From assembly GCA_964453995.1 (NCBI GenBank), contig CAYVQC010000016.1, forward strand, positions 1 to 64,000: 64,000 bases of DNA, given 5' to 3'. Numbering within the stretch: position 1 is the stretch's first letter; each line of letters begins with the position of its first letter. Shown one piece after another: positions 8,646 to 17,842 of this stretch. The DNA is from SKVR01 sp964453995 (GTDB lineage: Bacteria > Bacteroidota > Bacteroidia > Bacteroidales > UBA7960). Under the pieces are notes generated by a model. It made no database searches and was not told the origin of the DNA. It was given only the letters and a program-made list of their open reading frames with translations. The translations under genes were made by a program, and so were the position numbers.

Positions 8646-9563
8646 ATGTCTTGGGATAACCATTTGAAAAATTTTCAAACACACCTTCGATTGGAGAAAT
8701 CTTTATCGTCAAACAGCATTGAGGCCTATGGCAGGGATCTGCAGCGCCTCAGGCAATACCTTGAGCTTGCCGGAAAATCAACACCACCGGCAAAGGTTAC
8801 CCCCCAGGAGTTGGAAGGTTTTGTACGTTGGGTTGCCACGCTGGGATTATCAGCACCCTCGCAGGCACGAATGATCTCTGGAATAAAAACTTTTTACAAA
8901 TTCCTGATCCTGGAAAACCAAATACAGAAGAATCCTGCCGCTGATCTCTCCACACCTCGTCTCGGACGCAAGCTCCCTTTTGTTTTGTCGGTGGAGCAAA
9001 TCAATGCAATGGTTGACACCATTGACCTTAGTCTACCCCATGGCCAGCGCAATAAAACGCTTGTAGAAGTGCTCTATGGAAGCGGGTTAAGGGTGTCGGA
9101 GGCGGTGGAGTTAAAAATATCTGATATTTTTTTCAGAGAAGAATATATTTCCGTTACCGGCAAAGGGAATAAACAAAGATTGGTTCCCCTGGGTGCCACC
9201 GCAGCAAGGGAGCTTAAGCTGTACCTGGATCATCACCGCAAGTATATTGATGTGAAAAAGGGGTTTGAAGATCATGTCTTCCTAAACAGACGCGGACAAA
9301 AATTGTCGCGCGTAATGATTTTTATGATCATCAGGGAATTGGCTGAAAAGGCCGGAATCAATCAAACCATCAGCCCACATTCCCTGCGCCATAGCTTTGC
9401 CACCCACCTGGTGGAGGGAGGGGCTGATCTGCGGGCTGTGCAGGACATGTTAGGGCATGAATCCATCACCACTACCGAGATTTATACCCACCTCAACAGG
9501 GATTATCTCAGGGAAAACCTGATTTCATACCATCCCCGGGGACGAATCCAGAACCAGAATTAA
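8646..9563 (+). CDS. xerD: Tyrosine recombinase XerD
   Basis: 305 residues from the ATG at 8646, which gives the usual length; the frame continues 13 codons upstream. An N-terminal SAM-like DNA-binding domain (about 5-90) precedes the catalytic domain. All catalytic residues are present: R149 (GSGLRVSE), K173 (GKGNKQ), H245-x-x-R248 (HSLRH), H271 (LGHES) and nucleophile Y280 (EIYTHL). XerD with XerC resolves chromosome dimers at dif. Nothing next to it suggests an integron or mobile element, so housekeeping use is most likely. A XerC assignment cannot be excluded from sequence alone. Confidence 0.9.
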   Translation: MSWDNHLKNFQTHLRLEKSLSSNSIEAYGRDLQRLRQYLELAGKSTPPAKVTPQELEGFVRWVATLGLSAPSQARMISGIKTFYKFLILENQIQKNPAADLSTPRLGRKLPFVLSVEQINAMVDTIDLSLPHGQRNKTLVEVLYGSGLRVSEAVELKISDIFFREEYISVTGKGNKQRLVPLGATAARELKLYLDHHRKYIDVKKGFEDHVFLNRRGQKLSRVMIFMIIRELAEKAGINQTISPHSLRHSFATHLVEGGADLRAVQDMLGHESITTTEIYTHLNRDYLRENLISYHPRGRIQNQN

Positions 9564-9607
9564 TACTCTTTGTACTCATTATATCCCCTGGGTTTCTTAA
9601 ATTTCTT

Positions 9608-9615
9608 TATTTTTG
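9608..9615 (+). promoter_or_regulatory. Possible -7 promoter element upstream of T9SS repeat protein
   Basis: TATTTTTG matches TAnnTTTG and lies 56 bp before the ATG at 9671. There is no TTTG at the expected -33 spacing. Confidence 0.25.
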
Positions 9616-9670
9616 AAAAATCAACCCTTTGCCAATTCTTAAAAAACAGCGTATGAGCTATTATTACAAC

Positions 9671-12214
9671 ATGAAAACACTGCTGATTGCAGGATTCATC
9701 CTGCTTATCAGTCAAGCAGGTTATGCAAACCGGGTAGAGGATGTACCCGGTTTAAAAGCATCCCAGGAAAATAGCTTCCCTGGTTTTATAGCAAATGAAA
9801 GCGAGGAAAACACCATTGTTGTCGGATGGACCTTTCCCGATGCTGAAAACCCGGGAGCCGATTACGGTACGGAAGAAAACCTTGGTAAGTTAGTCAGCAG
9901 GGAAGGCGGGTTTTCAGGAGATTACAACTACTACTCCGGGGTTACTACGCAAAGTATTTCTGCTACCGGATGGGTTGAAGGGGAAGGCTTGAAGTTCTGG
10001 CAGATAGAGTTTTCTACCCTCGGGTTTGAAGGGCTTACCCTCAGCAGCGCACAGAGAAGTTCCAATACCGGGCCTCGCGATTTTAAACTGCAATACCGCA
10101 TTGCGCAGGAGGAGTGGCAGGATGTACCGGGCTCAGAGATTCTTGTTGCCAACAATTTCACTTCAGGAGTACTCAGCCAAATTTCCCTTCCTTCTGATAT
10201 GAATGATAATGCCAGTGTATCACTACGCTGGATCATGACTTCAAATACTTCGGTGAATGGAGGCGATATTGCCGCTGCAGGAACATCGCGTATTGACGAT
10301 ATTTTTGTGGAAGGATTACCCACGGGATTTGTACCAAATGTAATATCAGTGGCTTCTTTGCCCGGCTTGCAGGCAGAACTGGGCACTCCGTTTTCTGATC
10401 TTCCGCTGCCCGAAACTGTGGCCGTTACACTTAGCAACAATCTTGAGGTGGATATGAATGTGGCCTGGCTTGAAGGGGATTACAATCCCGATGTACCGGC
10501 TGATTACCTCATTTCCGGCAACCTGCTTTTGCCCGATGGCGTGACCAATGATAATGAAATTCAGGCCCAGATTACTGTATCTGTGGTAGAAGAGATCATA
10601 TTTCTTAATATTATAAGTGTGCATGTACCAGACCAGGTAATCTTAGTGGAAGAGGGTACCCCCTTTGAAGAAGTGGATTTGCCGGCTATGGTGGATGTAA
10701 CATTGGAGAATGATTCAGTAATGCAGCTTGAAGTGAACTGGCAACCCGGTAATTATGACCCGCAAATACCGGCATTGTACCCGGTGCAGGGTGATCTTGT
10801 TTTATTGGAAGGGATTGCCAATCCCTTGGATCTTGTTGCCGAAATTATGGTTGAAGTAGTGGAGGTTTCCCAGGAAGTAATTATCGCAGGATGGAATTTT
10901 CCTGACGACACACAACAGGCCGACGTGGGCATCGAAGCCAATATAGGGAAACTAATCTCACGTGAACCTGCCTTTGAAGGTGATTACTCCTATACTGCAG
11001 GAGCAACAGGCAGCGCCATAAGTACTACCCAGTGGGCAGAAGGAGAAGGTGTGAAGTACTGGATAGTAGAAATCTCAACCATCGGTTATGGCAACCTTAC
11101 ATTATCGAGTAAGCAAAGAAGTTCCGGCACAGGCCCCCGTGATTTTAAAGTGCAGTATCGCATTGGAACAGAAGGAAGCTGGACAGATTTGGATGGCAGC
11201 GAGGTTACCGTAGATAATAATTTCACCACTGGCGTACTCAGCAATTTTGAAATACCTGCTGCCGCCAACAATAAGCCTTTCCTTTTCATCAGGTGGATAA
11301 TGGATTCCAATATTTCTGTAAATGAAGAAGATGTGGCTGCAGGAGGAACATCGCGAATAGATGAGATCTTTATCCATGGTGTTTTTTCTTCCGATTTCAA
11401 AAGGATTGTTACCGGGGTGCAGCCATTGCAGCCTCTGGAGGTAGAACAGGGAACCCCTTTTGGGGAGTTGGAACTTCCTGATTTGGTTTCTGTGATTTTT
11501 GATGATGAAGGAACAGAATTGCTTCCCGTAACATGGCTGGAGGGCGACTATGACGGTGATCAGTTAGGTTCTTATATTGTTTTTGGTGAAATAACCCTTT
11601 CAGACGGTATGGAAAACCCCGATAATATCATGGCCCAGGTAGAGGTAAATGTCATACCCCCAATACAATTATACAGCGTAACCTTCAATGTGGATATGAG
11701 TAATGCCTCAGGCTTTGATCCTGAAACCGACGATGTATTGATTACAGGATCGATGTTTGATTTTGCCATACCTGGCACCCTGCCCGATGAGCAAACTCTT
11801 GCGCCTGCTACTGGTATGACCTATACCCTTACGATGCAACTGCAGGAGGGGAGTTACATTTACAAGTATTACATCAATGCCGGCGTTGGCAATCCCGAAC
11901 CTGGTGCCGACAGGCAGGTGATGATTACCGGCGATACCATTTTCAATGACTTGTGGGGTGCCACCATGATAACCCAAACCGATCTTCCTGTAGTGAAAAT
12001 TTTCCCCAATCCGGCTGCTGATGTTTTACACATCGCCGGCAATAGTCCAATGCGCAATGTTACCATTACCAATGTGAGCGGAATGGAAGTTTACCGCGAG
12101 CAATTGAATGATACAAGTGCGACACTACGCATTTCGGATTTACAGAAAGGGATTTACCTCGTGAGGATCCAAACCGATGGTTTGACAATAACCCGAAAAC
12201 TGGTTGTTCATTAA
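9671..12214 (+). CDS. T9SS-exported multidomain repeat protein
   Basis: 847 residues from the ATG at 9671, chosen because it starts a clean signal peptide (MKTLLIAGFILLISQAGYA). Order of parts: domain A (about 47-215), two Ig-like units with the Big_4-type pattern 'G-T-P-F..L.LP..V.V' (about 223-307 and 310-395), domain B (about 403-570) closely similar to A, a third Ig-like unit (about 577-660), a beta-sandwich region VTFNVDMSN...YIYKYYIN that resembles a starch-binding or CBM20/48-type domain (about 668-765), and a type A T9SS sorting domain. No catalytic motif is visible. It may be a surface or extracellular binding protein. The endonuclease I gene follows in the same direction. Confidence 0.75.
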   Translation: MKTLLIAGFILLISQAGYANRVEDVPGLKASQENSFPGFIANESEENTIVVGWTFPDAENPGADYGTEENLGKLVSREGGFSGDYNYYSGVTTQSISATGWVEGEGLKFWQIEFSTLGFEGLTLSSAQRSSNTGPRDFKLQYRIAQEEWQDVPGSEILVANNFTSGVLSQISLPSDMNDNASVSLRWIMTSNTSVNGGDIAAAGTSRIDDIFVEGLPTGFVPNVISVASLPGLQAELGTPFSDLPLPETVAVTLSNNLEVDMNVAWLEGDYNPDVPADYLISGNLLLPDGVTNDNEIQAQITVSVVEEIIFLNIISVHVPDQVILVEEGTPFEEVDLPAMVDVTLENDSVMQLEVNWQPGNYDPQIPALYPVQGDLVLLEGIANPLDLVAEIMVEVVEVSQEVIIAGWNFPDDTQQADVGIEANIGKLISREPAFEGDYSYTAGATGSAISTTQWAEGEGVKYWIVEISTIGYGNLTLSSKQRSSGTGPRDFKVQYRIGTEGSWTDLDGSEVTVDNNFTTGVLSNFEIPAAANNKPFLFIRWIMDSNISVNEEDVAAGGTSRIDEIFIHGVFSSDFKRIVTGVQPLQPLEVEQGTPFGELELPDLVSVIFDDEGTELLPVTWLEGDYDGDQLGSYIVFGEITLSDGMENPDNIMAQVEVNVIPPIQLYSVTFNVDMSNASGFDPETDDVLITGSMFDFAIPGTLPDEQTLAPATGMTYTLTMQLQEGSYIYKYYINAGVGNPEPGADRQVMITGDTIFNDLWGATMITQTDLPVVKIFPNPAADVLHIAGNSPMRNVTITNVSGMEVYREQLNDTSATLRISDLQKGIYLVRIQTDGLTITRKLVVH
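9809..10314 (+). repeat. First copy of internal domain duplication
   Basis: Encodes domain A of the repeat protein. It shares long conserved blocks with the copy at 10877-11380: RSS..GPRDFK.QYRI, NNFT.GVLS and AAGTSRID.IF.(E/H)G. The DNA is also similar, which suggests a fairly recent internal duplication. Confidence 0.75.
10877..11380 (+). repeat. Second copy of internal domain duplication
   Basis: Encodes domain B, the counterpart of 9809-10314. It keeps the same order of motifs, from (V/I)(V/I).GW.FPD at the start to GTSRIDEIFIHG at the end. Confidence 0.75.
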
Positions 12215-12244
12215 TAGTTTCCGGCCAGCTTCAGCAGGGTCAAC

Positions 12245-12265
12245 GCTGTTTTACATTAAAACAGC
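12245..12265 (+). other. 9-bp perfect hairpin between the two T9SS genes
   Basis: GCTGTTTTA (12245-12253) and TAAAACAGC (12257-12265) pair perfectly around a 3-nt loop. No T-run follows, so it is not a standard terminator. It may modulate readthrough or mRNA stability between the two genes. Confidence 0.4.
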
Positions 12266-12330
12266 CAGCATCAATCGTGTCTCCGACATAATTTTTGTGC
12301 TGCAACCAAGCCATTCTGGGTTAATTGCTT

Positions 12331-12338
12331 TACCTTTG
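12331..12338 (+). promoter_or_regulatory. Possible -7 promoter element for endonuclease I
   Basis: TACCTTTG followed by C matches TAnnTTTGC and lies 33 bp before the ATG at 12372, a good distance. A -33 TTTG at the usual spacing is lacking. Confidence 0.35.
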
Positions 12339-12371
12339 CCATTTTTTCATCTATTCTTACAACACATTTAC

Positions 12372-13814
12372 ATGAAAGGTACAAAAATGATCATCTGCAG
12401 TGTAATGCTTTTTACCGTTTCGCTGCAGTCACTATGGGCTCAACCGGCAGGGGCTCCTGCAAACCAAATCACTGTTTCTTTAGATGAACTGCCTGATTTC
12501 AGGGAAGTTTATGTCAATACTGTTTCTGAGGTGCAGTTTTATGATGTGTATGTATATCCGGCTTCCACAGAGCTTTTAATAGAAGCAGAGCCACCCTTTA
12601 AGGTTTCTCTTTCATGTAATGATGGGTTTGAAACATCCATAACACTTACCCCGACAGCAGGTACCATTGATGAGCGCGTATATGTAAGAGCGTTTCCCGA
12701 AAGCGTTGGCGATTATTCTCCCATGATCTCCCATACAAGTACTTCGGCAGGTACAGCAGATTTACAGGGAAGTATTACTGTCATTACTACCGGGATTCCG
12801 GGTGGGTACTATACCACTGCCACAGCAACAGGCAGCGAACTTAAGACCCAGCTTCACCATATTATAAAAGGACACAATGAATTGAGCTATGGTAGTCTCT
12901 GGTATCATATGCAAACCACCGATGTAACCTTTGGGGGTTATGTATGGGATATTTACTCTGATATACCCTGTAGCGAGCCCCCTTACTTATTTGTTTTTGA
13001 AGATGATCAGGATTCAGGCTCTGGTGGCAACCAGGAAGGAGATGTGTATAACAGGGAGCATTCTATGCCAAAATCATGGTTTGGTGGCTCGGTGAGTCCC
13101 ATGAATACGGATCTGTACCACATCTATCCTACGGATAAGCGTGTGAATGCAGTAAGAGGTAGCTATCCCTTTGGAGAGGTCGAAAATCCGCAGTGGACAT
13201 CACTGAATGGTAGCCGGCTGGGCCCCAACACCGCAGGCAGCAACTATTCAGGCATCGCCTTTGAGCCAATAGATGCCTACAAAGGCGATTTGGCCCGGTC
13301 TTACTTTTACATGATAACACGCTATGAGGACCGCATAGAAGACTGGACTTATAATGATCTGGGAAATGCAATGTTCGATCATAATACGTATCCGGGTTTT
13401 CAGCAATGGGCGGTTGACATGTTAATGGAATGGCACCGCAATGACCCTGTCAGCCATAGGGAACATTTGCGCAATGACGCTATTTACCAGGTGCAGGGGA
13501 ACAGGAATCCATTTATTGATCACCCTGAATTTGCAGAACGGATATGGGGTGACACTACTGCAGTATCTGTTTCTCACCCCTATGTGCAGCAAGTTGTCAT
13601 TTATCCCAATCCCGCAAATAACTCCCTTTCTTTTCAGGCTCCTTTCAACGTTGAAAGTATTGAAGTATACGACATGCAGGGCAAAAGGATTGTTGTTTTT
13701 AAACCCTCCCAATCAACAGGGCAGGCGGATGTATCAATGCTTACTCCCGGCATTTATACCCTTCGGTTTTTGGGTGATAATATTCATATGTCGAAGCGGT
13801 TACAGATTTATTGA
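12372..13814 (+). CDS. T9SS-exported endonuclease I family nuclease
   Basis: 480 residues from the ATG at 12372, which begins a signal peptide (MKGTKMIICSVMLFTVSLQ, cleavage near LWA-QP). An Ig-like region (about 30-140) precedes an endonuclease I domain with the hallmark block YNREHSMPKSWFGG...DLYHIYPTDKRVNAVRG and later FEP.DAYKGDLARSYFYM.TRYED. A type A T9SS sorting domain (IYPNPANNSLSF to the end) follows. Enzymes of this family cut DNA or RNA without much sequence preference. It is probably secreted and may degrade extracellular nucleic acid for phosphate or nucleosides. Confidence 0.92.
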   Translation: MKGTKMIICSVMLFTVSLQSLWAQPAGAPANQITVSLDELPDFREVYVNTVSEVQFYDVYVYPASTELLIEAEPPFKVSLSCNDGFETSITLTPTAGTIDERVYVRAFPESVGDYSPMISHTSTSAGTADLQGSITVITTGIPGGYYTTATATGSELKTQLHHIIKGHNELSYGSLWYHMQTTDVTFGGYVWDIYSDIPCSEPPYLFVFEDDQDSGSGGNQEGDVYNREHSMPKSWFGGSVSPMNTDLYHIYPTDKRVNAVRGSYPFGEVENPQWTSLNGSRLGPNTAGSNYSGIAFEPIDAYKGDLARSYFYMITRYEDRIEDWTYNDLGNAMFDHNTYPGFQQWAVDMLMEWHRNDPVSHREHLRNDAIYQVQGNRNPFIDHPEFAERIWGDTTAVSVSHPYVQQVVIYPNPANNSLSFQAPFNVESIEVYDMQGKRIVVFKPSQSTGQADVSMLTPGIYTLRFLGDNIHMSKRLQIY

Positions 13815-13943
13815 AATACCTGTGGCAAAATGCGTTTTTTTTCTGTGCTAAGTGTTTCTGTATCTAATCCTTAAGCATGTAAAAAAGTTTGCCAAATAAT
13901 TAAATTATTTGCTTTAAGCTTCGTGAAATTCAGGAATTCTGCC

Positions 13944-13951
13944 TAATTTTG
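13944..13951 (+). promoter_or_regulatory. Possible -7 promoter element for TPR gene
   Basis: TAATTTTG matches TAnnTTTG, 50 bp before the ATG at 14002. A poor -33 (TTCG at 13920-13923) lies 20 bp upstream. Confidence 0.3.
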
Positions 13952-14001
13952 TTAGACGGCTAAATTCACTGAGTTTATACATTTTACAATATATACCTTC
14001 C

Positions 14002-15237
14002 ATGATTTCTCGCTGGAAAATCTTTTCCATCACATTTTCCATAGTGTTGGTTTTCTTTTCATTCAATCTTAAGAGTCAAACTGCCAATGAAGCCTTTAAC
14101 CGTGGCTTTCAGCTAATGACCACGGAAAACTACTCCCTGGCTATCGACCAATTTACAGAAGCGATCGAAATAGTACCTCATTTTTATGAAGCCTATTTTG
14201 AAAGGGGGAGGAGTTTTCAATATTTAGATATGCATCAGAAGGCGATCAGCGATTTTTCCAATGCAATAGGATATAACCAGGATTTTTGGGATGCTTATTA
14301 TTACCGGGCGATTTCTTTTTCTGCCTTGGGTGAACACGACAAAGCTCTGAAGGATTACAATCAAGCTGTAAGTAAAAAGCCTGAGAGTGTAGATGCGTAC
14401 CTGAAGCGTTCCGAAATATACATTAGAAACAGTGCGAATAACGATGCTATAGAAGATTTGACCAAAGTAATCGGACTGGGGCACCGGAATGCCAATGTTT
14501 ATTTGAACAGGGGAAAATTGCTGTTACAACAAAATGAGGCCGATTCAGCGCTGGCAGATTTCAATAAAGGTATTGAACTTGATCCGGATCATGTCGAACT
14601 CAGAACAGAAAGGGCACTGGTAGCCATTAAACTTGAAGAATATGATGCTGCAGCTATTGATCTTTCTGTGGCCATAGATGAAGGTGTTCACACCCAGGCA
14701 ATTTTTCAGCAACGGGCTGATGCATTATTCAGCGCTGAGCGCTATAATGCCGCAATAGAAGACTATACCATATTGATCAATACCTACCGGCAGCGAAACG
14801 AAGAAACCTACTATAAAAGAGCTCTTTCTTACTTCTACGCACAGGAATACGAAGCTGCCGTTCGTGACTTTACCCGTGTAATCGGTTTAAACCGAAACAA
14901 TGAACAAGCTTATATTCACCGCGCAGAAGGATATCATTACCTTGAACGTGATTCACAGGCTTTGGTGGATTACCGTATCATTTTGCGTATCAACCCGCGC
15001 AATACCGAAGCCTACCTGAAAAGAGCAGAGATGTTGATGAAAGACGGTAAGTATAAAGAGGCGCTGGAGGATTTTGATCAGTTGATCCGGCTGGAGCCCA
15101 CGGCTGATGCGTATTATAAAAGAGCTGCGCTGCATGCCTTAATGGGTAACAGGAAATATGCCTGCGACGATTTGAGACAGGCCATTTCTATGGGTCATGA
15201 AGAAGCAGAGAAAAGGGCCGCTGAATTTTGCCTTTAA
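14002..15237 (+). CDS. Exported tetratricopeptide repeat protein
   Basis: 411 residues. A signal peptide or anchor (about residues 7-26, ending in LKSQ) is followed by about eleven TPR units, with repeated A...Y..RG/RA and AL.D(Y/F)...I pattern. TPR proteins act as protein-binding scaffolds, and no enzyme domain is present. The arrangement of nearly back-to-back 34-residue repeats fills the whole mature protein. The partner is unknown. A strong bidirectional terminator lies beyond the stop. Confidence 0.85.
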   Translation: MISRWKIFSITFSIVLVFFSFNLKSQTANEAFNRGFQLMTTENYSLAIDQFTEAIEIVPHFYEAYFERGRSFQYLDMHQKAISDFSNAIGYNQDFWDAYYYRAISFSALGEHDKALKDYNQAVSKKPESVDAYLKRSEIYIRNSANNDAIEDLTKVIGLGHRNANVYLNRGKLLLQQNEADSALADFNKGIELDPDHVELRTERALVAIKLEEYDAAAIDLSVAIDEGVHTQAIFQQRADALFSAERYNAAIEDYTILINTYRQRNEETYYKRALSYFYAQEYEAAVRDFTRVIGLNRNNEQAYIHRAEGYHYLERDSQALVDYRIILRINPRNTEAYLKRAEMLMKDGKYKEALEDFDQLIRLEPTADAYYKRAALHALMGNRKYACDDLRQAISMGHEEAEKRAAEFCL

Positions 15238-15360
15238 TTTTTCGGCTGTTTATTATCTTTAATAGGTTCTTTCTCTGTAAAATACCTGCTTCACATCGTA
15301 TTGAATGCACACAAAGGTAAGGTACACCTGTTTTCCTTCCGTCAACTTTTATAAAGGGTA

Positions 15361-15400
15361 TAAAAAAAAGCACTGCGTCACACGCAGTGCTTTTTTTTTG
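15361..15400. terminator. Bidirectional rho-independent terminator
   Basis: GCACTGCGT (15370-15378) and ACGCAGTGC (15382-15390) pair perfectly around a 3-nt loop. Eight A precede and nine T follow, so the element works for both the TPR gene (+) and rpsA (-). Confidence 0.9.
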
Positions 15401-15421
15401 AGTATGAAAACATGAAAGACC

Positions 15422-17593
15422 TTAATCTTTTTTGTCTTCTTTTTCTTCGGATTTTTCTTCCGTTTTGGGCTCTTCTGCCTTAGGCTCTTCTGCCTTAGGC
15501 TCTTCGGCTGTGGTTTCTTCAGCTTTAGGTTCTTCGGCTTTTACCTCTTTCTTCTCCTCGGTTTTTGCCTTAGGCTCTTCTTCTGCTTTGGTCGCCTTTT
15601 TAGCTGGTTTGTCGGTCTTTTCAGACTTTTCCAGGTCATTCTTCAGGTTTGCCAGTACATCAAGGTCACCCAGGGTAGTTTTCTCCATGGAGTCTTTGAT
15701 CTTCTTCACTGTTTTCTTTGTAGAGGCTTCCTGAGTTTTCTTTTCTGCAGCAGCAGCCGATTTTTCAGCATGTTGTACATCCTGGTAAACTTTGGAGTGC
15801 GACACCACGATTTTCTTGCTTTCTTTGTTGAATTCGATCACTTTGAAATCGAGGGTTTCGTCCATTTTTGCGGTAGTACCATCTTCCTTCACAATGTGAC
15901 GTGTTGGAGCAAAGCCTTCAACGCCATAGGGCAGAGCTACAATTACACCTTTGTCAGATGATCCGACAATGGTACCCTGGTGAACAGAATCGAGGGTAAA
16001 TACAGATTCGAAAACATCCCATGGATTTTCTTCGAGCTGCTTATGACCCAGGCTAAGGCGACGGTTTTCTTTGTCAACATCCAGAACAACAACTTCAATG
16101 CTCTCGCCAATTTTGGTAAACTCGGCAGGATGCTTGATCTTTTTGCTCCACGAAAGGTCGCTGATATGGATCAAACCATCCACTCCTTCTTCGAGCTCAA
16201 CAAAGATACCGAAGTTGGTAAAGTTACGTACGGTAGCGGTATGCTTGCTGTTAACAGGATATTTTTCATGGATATTTTCCCATGGATCGGGGATGAGTTG
16301 TTTTATGCCAAGAGACATTTTTCTTTCTTCGCGATCCAGTGTAAGGATAACAGCTTCTATTTCGTCACCTACTTTCAGGAAGTCCTGTGCAGTGCGCAGA
16401 TGCTGCGACCATGACATTTCAGAAACGTGGATGAGGCCTTCAACACCGGGGGCGATTTCAATAAATGCACCATAATCAGCAATTACCACAACTTTGCCTT
16501 TTACTTTGTCACCGATCTTAAGTTCAGGATCGAGTGAATCCCATGGGTGGGGAGTAAGTTGCTTAAGACCGAGAGCAATACGTTTTTTGTTATCGTCAAA
16601 GTCAAGGATAACCACGTTGATTTTCTGATCCAGTTCCACAATTTCTTCAGGATGATTGATCCTTCCCCAGGAGAGGTCTGTAATGTGTACCAGACCATCC
16701 ACTCCGCCAAGGTCAACAAATACCCCATATGAGGTGATGTTCTTAACCGTACCTTCAAGGATCTGTCCTTTTTCAAGCTTGGAAATGATTTCTGCTTTCT
16801 GGATTTCCAGTTCGGCTTCAATAAGTGCTTTGTGAGAAACCACTACGTTTTTGTATTCATGGTTGATCTTAACAACCTTGAATTCCATGGTTTTCCCAAC
16901 ATAAATATCGTAGTCGCGAATGGGTTTTACATCAATCTGTGAACCGGGAAGGAATGCTTCGATACCAAATACATCCACAATCAGACCGCCTTTGGTGCGG
17001 CACTTCACATATCCATTGATGATTTCATCATTCTCCATGGCAGAATTGATTCTTTCCCATGAGCGAAGTGTGCGGGCCTTGTTGTGAGAAAGGACCAACT
17101 GGCCGCTGGTATCTTCCTGGCTTCCAACATACACTTCAATTTTGTCACCAATTTTAAGATCGGGGTTGTAGCGAACTTCTGCAGCTGGAATAACACCATC
17201 TGATTTGAAGCCGATATTTACTACCACTTCCCTGTTGTTCATAGAAACTACAGAGCCATCAATTACTTCACCTTCTCCGATAGATTTGAGGGTTTCATCG
17301 TAGAGGGCTTCCATGCGCTCTCTTTCAGCATTGGAATAGTTATCGGTCTTTTTACCCACTGCATCCCAGTCGAAATCGCCGGGTTCAGGCAATTGGTTGG
17401 CCTCAACGGCTTCTTTTACCTTCTCTTCTACTACAGCAGCCGCTGCATCTTTACTTTCCTGCTGGGTTGGTTCCTGGGATTGCGCTACAGCTTCTTCGGG
17501 GGTAGTTTCTTCATTTACCTGGGCTTGTTCTTCAGGTTTTTTGTTTTCTTCTTCCTGACCATTGGGAGCCAGGTCTTTGTTTTCTTCTGACAT
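15422..17593 (-). CDS. rpsA: 30S ribosomal protein S1
   Basis: 723 residues. An acidic, glutamine- and alanine-rich N-terminal extension of about 75 residues comes first. Six S1 (OB-fold) RNA-binding repeats follow at about 100-600, with recurring G.V......GVFV.L..GV.GLIH.SDLSW blocks. The last 100 residues are a Lys/Glu/Ala tail with near-identical (A)EEPKAE units. S1 helps recruit mRNA to the ribosome. In Bacteroidota, mRNAs have weak Shine-Dalgarno signals, so S1 is probably important. The tail is unusual in length and is encoded by short tandem repeats. Confidence 0.95.
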   Translation of the reverse strand: MSEENKDLAPNGQEEENKKPEEQAQVNEETTPEEAVAQSQEPTQQESKDAAAAVVEEKVKEAVEANQLPEPGDFDWDAVGKKTDNYSNAERERMEALYDETLKSIGEGEVIDGSVVSMNNREVVVNIGFKSDGVIPAAEVRYNPDLKIGDKIEVYVGSQEDTSGQLVLSHNKARTLRSWERINSAMENDEIINGYVKCRTKGGLIVDVFGIEAFLPGSQIDVKPIRDYDIYVGKTMEFKVVKINHEYKNVVVSHKALIEAELEIQKAEIISKLEKGQILEGTVKNITSYGVFVDLGGVDGLVHITDLSWGRINHPEEIVELDQKINVVILDFDDNKKRIALGLKQLTPHPWDSLDPELKIGDKVKGKVVVIADYGAFIEIAPGVEGLIHVSEMSWSQHLRTAQDFLKVGDEIEAVILTLDREERKMSLGIKQLIPDPWENIHEKYPVNSKHTATVRNFTNFGIFVELEEGVDGLIHISDLSWSKKIKHPAEFTKIGESIEVVVLDVDKENRRLSLGHKQLEENPWDVFESVFTLDSVHQGTIVGSSDKGVIVALPYGVEGFAPTRHIVKEDGTTAKMDETLDFKVIEFNKESKKIVVSHSKVYQDVQHAEKSAAAAEKKTQEASTKKTVKKIKDSMEKTTLGDLDVLANLKNDLEKSEKTDKPAKKATKAEEEPKAKTEEKKEVKAEEPKAEETTAEEPKAEEPKAEEPKTEEKSEEKEDKKD
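15455..15545 (-). repeat. Short tandem repeats encoding the EEPKA tail of S1
   Basis: Units close to GAGCCTAAGGCAGAA (read on the minus strand) recur at 15-18-bp spacing. They encode EEPKAEEPKAEEPKTEE. Such in-frame repeats can change length between strains. Confidence 0.7.
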
Positions 17594-17612
17594 TTAATTC
17601 ATTACATACTGT

Positions 17613-17628
17613 GGTAACCTAAGTTACC
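17613..17628 (-). promoter_or_regulatory. 6-bp inverted repeat in rpsA leader
   Basis: GGTAAC (17613-17618) and GTTACC (17623-17628) form a hairpin with a 4-nt loop, 20 bp upstream of the rpsA ATG. It may be a leader hairpin. S1 represses its own translation through a structured leader in E. coli; whether this happens here is not known. Confidence 0.35.
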
Positions 17629-17777
17629 GGGTTAAACATAATTTTTCAGGCCCACTTTTTTTGGGACTGCGAAATTACACAAAATCTCCTCAAATAAAAA
17701 ACTAAAAATCAAGTTTTTATCCAGCTAAAAAGTAATCTTCCTCGACGATTTGTTAAAATGTTACGTAATGCACGGAG

Positions 17778-17806
17778 TTTGTTTAACCTTTTTTTGTTTA
17801 TTTTTG
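17778..17806 (+). promoter_or_regulatory. Candidate Bacteroidota promoter for sensor gene
   Basis: TTTG at 17778-17781 and TATTTTTG at 17799-17806, spaced by 17 bp (the usual spacing is about 19). Transcription would begin near 17813, about 30 nt before the ATG at 17843, which supports that start. Confidence 0.45.
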
Positions 17807-17842
17807 GCTTCTATTGAAAAAAATGAATCCAAACCCCTGACA

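Noticed and set aside
8646..9563. Possible integron or phage integrase
   Set aside because: The protein has the length and motifs of XerD, and no attachment site, cassette array or phage gene lies nearby.
15455..15545. Repeats that might have been a CRISPR-like array
   Set aside because: They are short in-frame coding repeats of S1 without unique spacers.
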